Below, piece after piece: positions 5,598 through 5,837 of a DNA stretch of 5,837 nt. The notes under the pieces are model-generated. The model searched no databases and was not told the origin of the DNA. It saw nothing but the letters and a program-made list of their open reading frames with translations. Position 1 is the first letter of the stretch, and each line of letters opens with the position of its first letter. Source of the stretch: Bog-756 sp049521915 (lineage in GTDB: Bacteria; Actinomycetota; Acidimicrobiia; Acidimicrobiales; RAAP-2); contig JBEKOI010000258.1 in the NCBI GenBank assembly GCA_049521915.1, positions 1 through 5,837 on the forward strand, written 5' to 3'. The translations under genes were made by a program, and so were the position numbers.

Positions 5598-5837
5598 GTG
5601 ACATCCGATCCCGCCCCTCCGATCGACCTCCTGGCTCCGCGCTCGTCCCCATCGGCTCCGGTCCGGATGCCGGGCCGCGCCCAGGGTCCGGGGGCCGTCC
5701 TCGCCGTCCTCGCCGTGCTGCTGGCCGGGGCGCTGGCCTGCGGGTGCGGCCAGTCGGCGGCGGCAGAGGGCCACACGGACCGCTCATTACGATCGGGACC
5801 CACCCTCCCCGGGCCGGACCCGCCACCGACCAGGGCG
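5598..5837 (+). CDS. Putative lipoprotein or secreted protein, N-terminal fragment; continues past the window
   Basis: Only the first 80 codons are present and no family is recognised. Starting at the GTG, the sequence has a Pro-rich prefix of 23 residues, then MPGRAQGPG, a hydrophobic run AVLAVLAVLLAGALA (residues 33-47) and Cys48, followed by GCGQSAAAEG and a Pro-rich stretch. GALAC fits the permissive lipobox pattern, though position -3 is Ala rather than the preferred Leu. Cys50 is a second candidate, and ALA could alternatively be a signal peptidase I site. Starting at the ATG 5667 puts Cys at residue 25, a normal lipoprotein signal length, and third-position G/C is higher from there on, so 5667 may be the true start. 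Neither start has a Shine-Dalgarno. The gene diverges from the TPR gene. A rare TTA codon occurs at 5787-5789. Confidence 0.6.
   Translation, partial: MTSDPAPPIDLLAPRSSPSAPVRMPGRAQGPGAVLAVLAVLLAGALACGCGQSAAAEGHTDRSLRSGPTLPGPDPPPTRA

Noticed and set aside
5482..5826. 114-codon minus-strand frame across the right edge
   Set aside because: Arg/Pro/Gly-rich translation with no family resemblance; the plus strand there encodes a convincing signal peptide.
1..5837. Search for tRNA, rRNA, transposase, integrase, toxin-antitoxin or defence genes
   Set aside because: No such sequence was recognised on either strand; the genes present are central metabolism, one TPR protein and one secreted-protein fragment.

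Overview
The window is very GC-rich (G/C dominates third codon positions), has minus-strand genes packed with short or overlapping junctions, and carries promoter-like TAnnnT hexamers without clear -35 boxes. Together with the gamma-alpha fused KorA and a TPR protein resembling a mycobacterial/Streptomyces family, this suggests an Actinomycetota genome, possibly a deep-branching class such as Acidimicrobiia. The lineage is an inference from gene type and composition; no marker gene is present.

Layout: four genes lie on the minus strand and read right to left. First is an Arg/Gly-rich protein with a C-terminal TPR domain (5458 or 5485 down to 4091). Ten bases later comes a class I fructose-bisphosphate aldolase of the FbaB/DhnA type (4080-3031). 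After a 191-base gap containing competing hairpins come korA (2838 or 2835 to 844) and korB (847 to beyond base 1), which overlap by the four bases ATGA. On the plus strand at the right edge, a divergent gene starts near 5598 or 5667 and runs off the window; it begins with a lipoprotein-like signal peptide.

Function: KorAB is a CoA-dependent 2-oxoacid:ferredoxin oxidoreductase, most likely acting on 2-oxoglutarate. It links the TCA cycle to reduced ferredoxin in place of, or beside, the NAD-linked dehydrogenase. The aldolase interconverts fructose-1,6-bisphosphate and triose phosphates. Both are central carbon enzymes that can work in a reversible or gluconeogenic direction, so their adjacency is metabolically sensible, but co-regulation is not shown. 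The TPR protein is probably a scaffold or RNA/protein-binding factor of unknown role, and its gene may be co-transcribed with fba.

The window looks mainly like core metabolism, with no mobile element, CRISPR array, RNA gene or defence module visible. The least explained parts are the disordered RG-repeat half of the TPR protein with its short isolated Trp-containing motif, a possible leaderless start for that gene, the paired direct repeat in the divergent promoter region, and the mutually exclusive hairpins between fba and korA.
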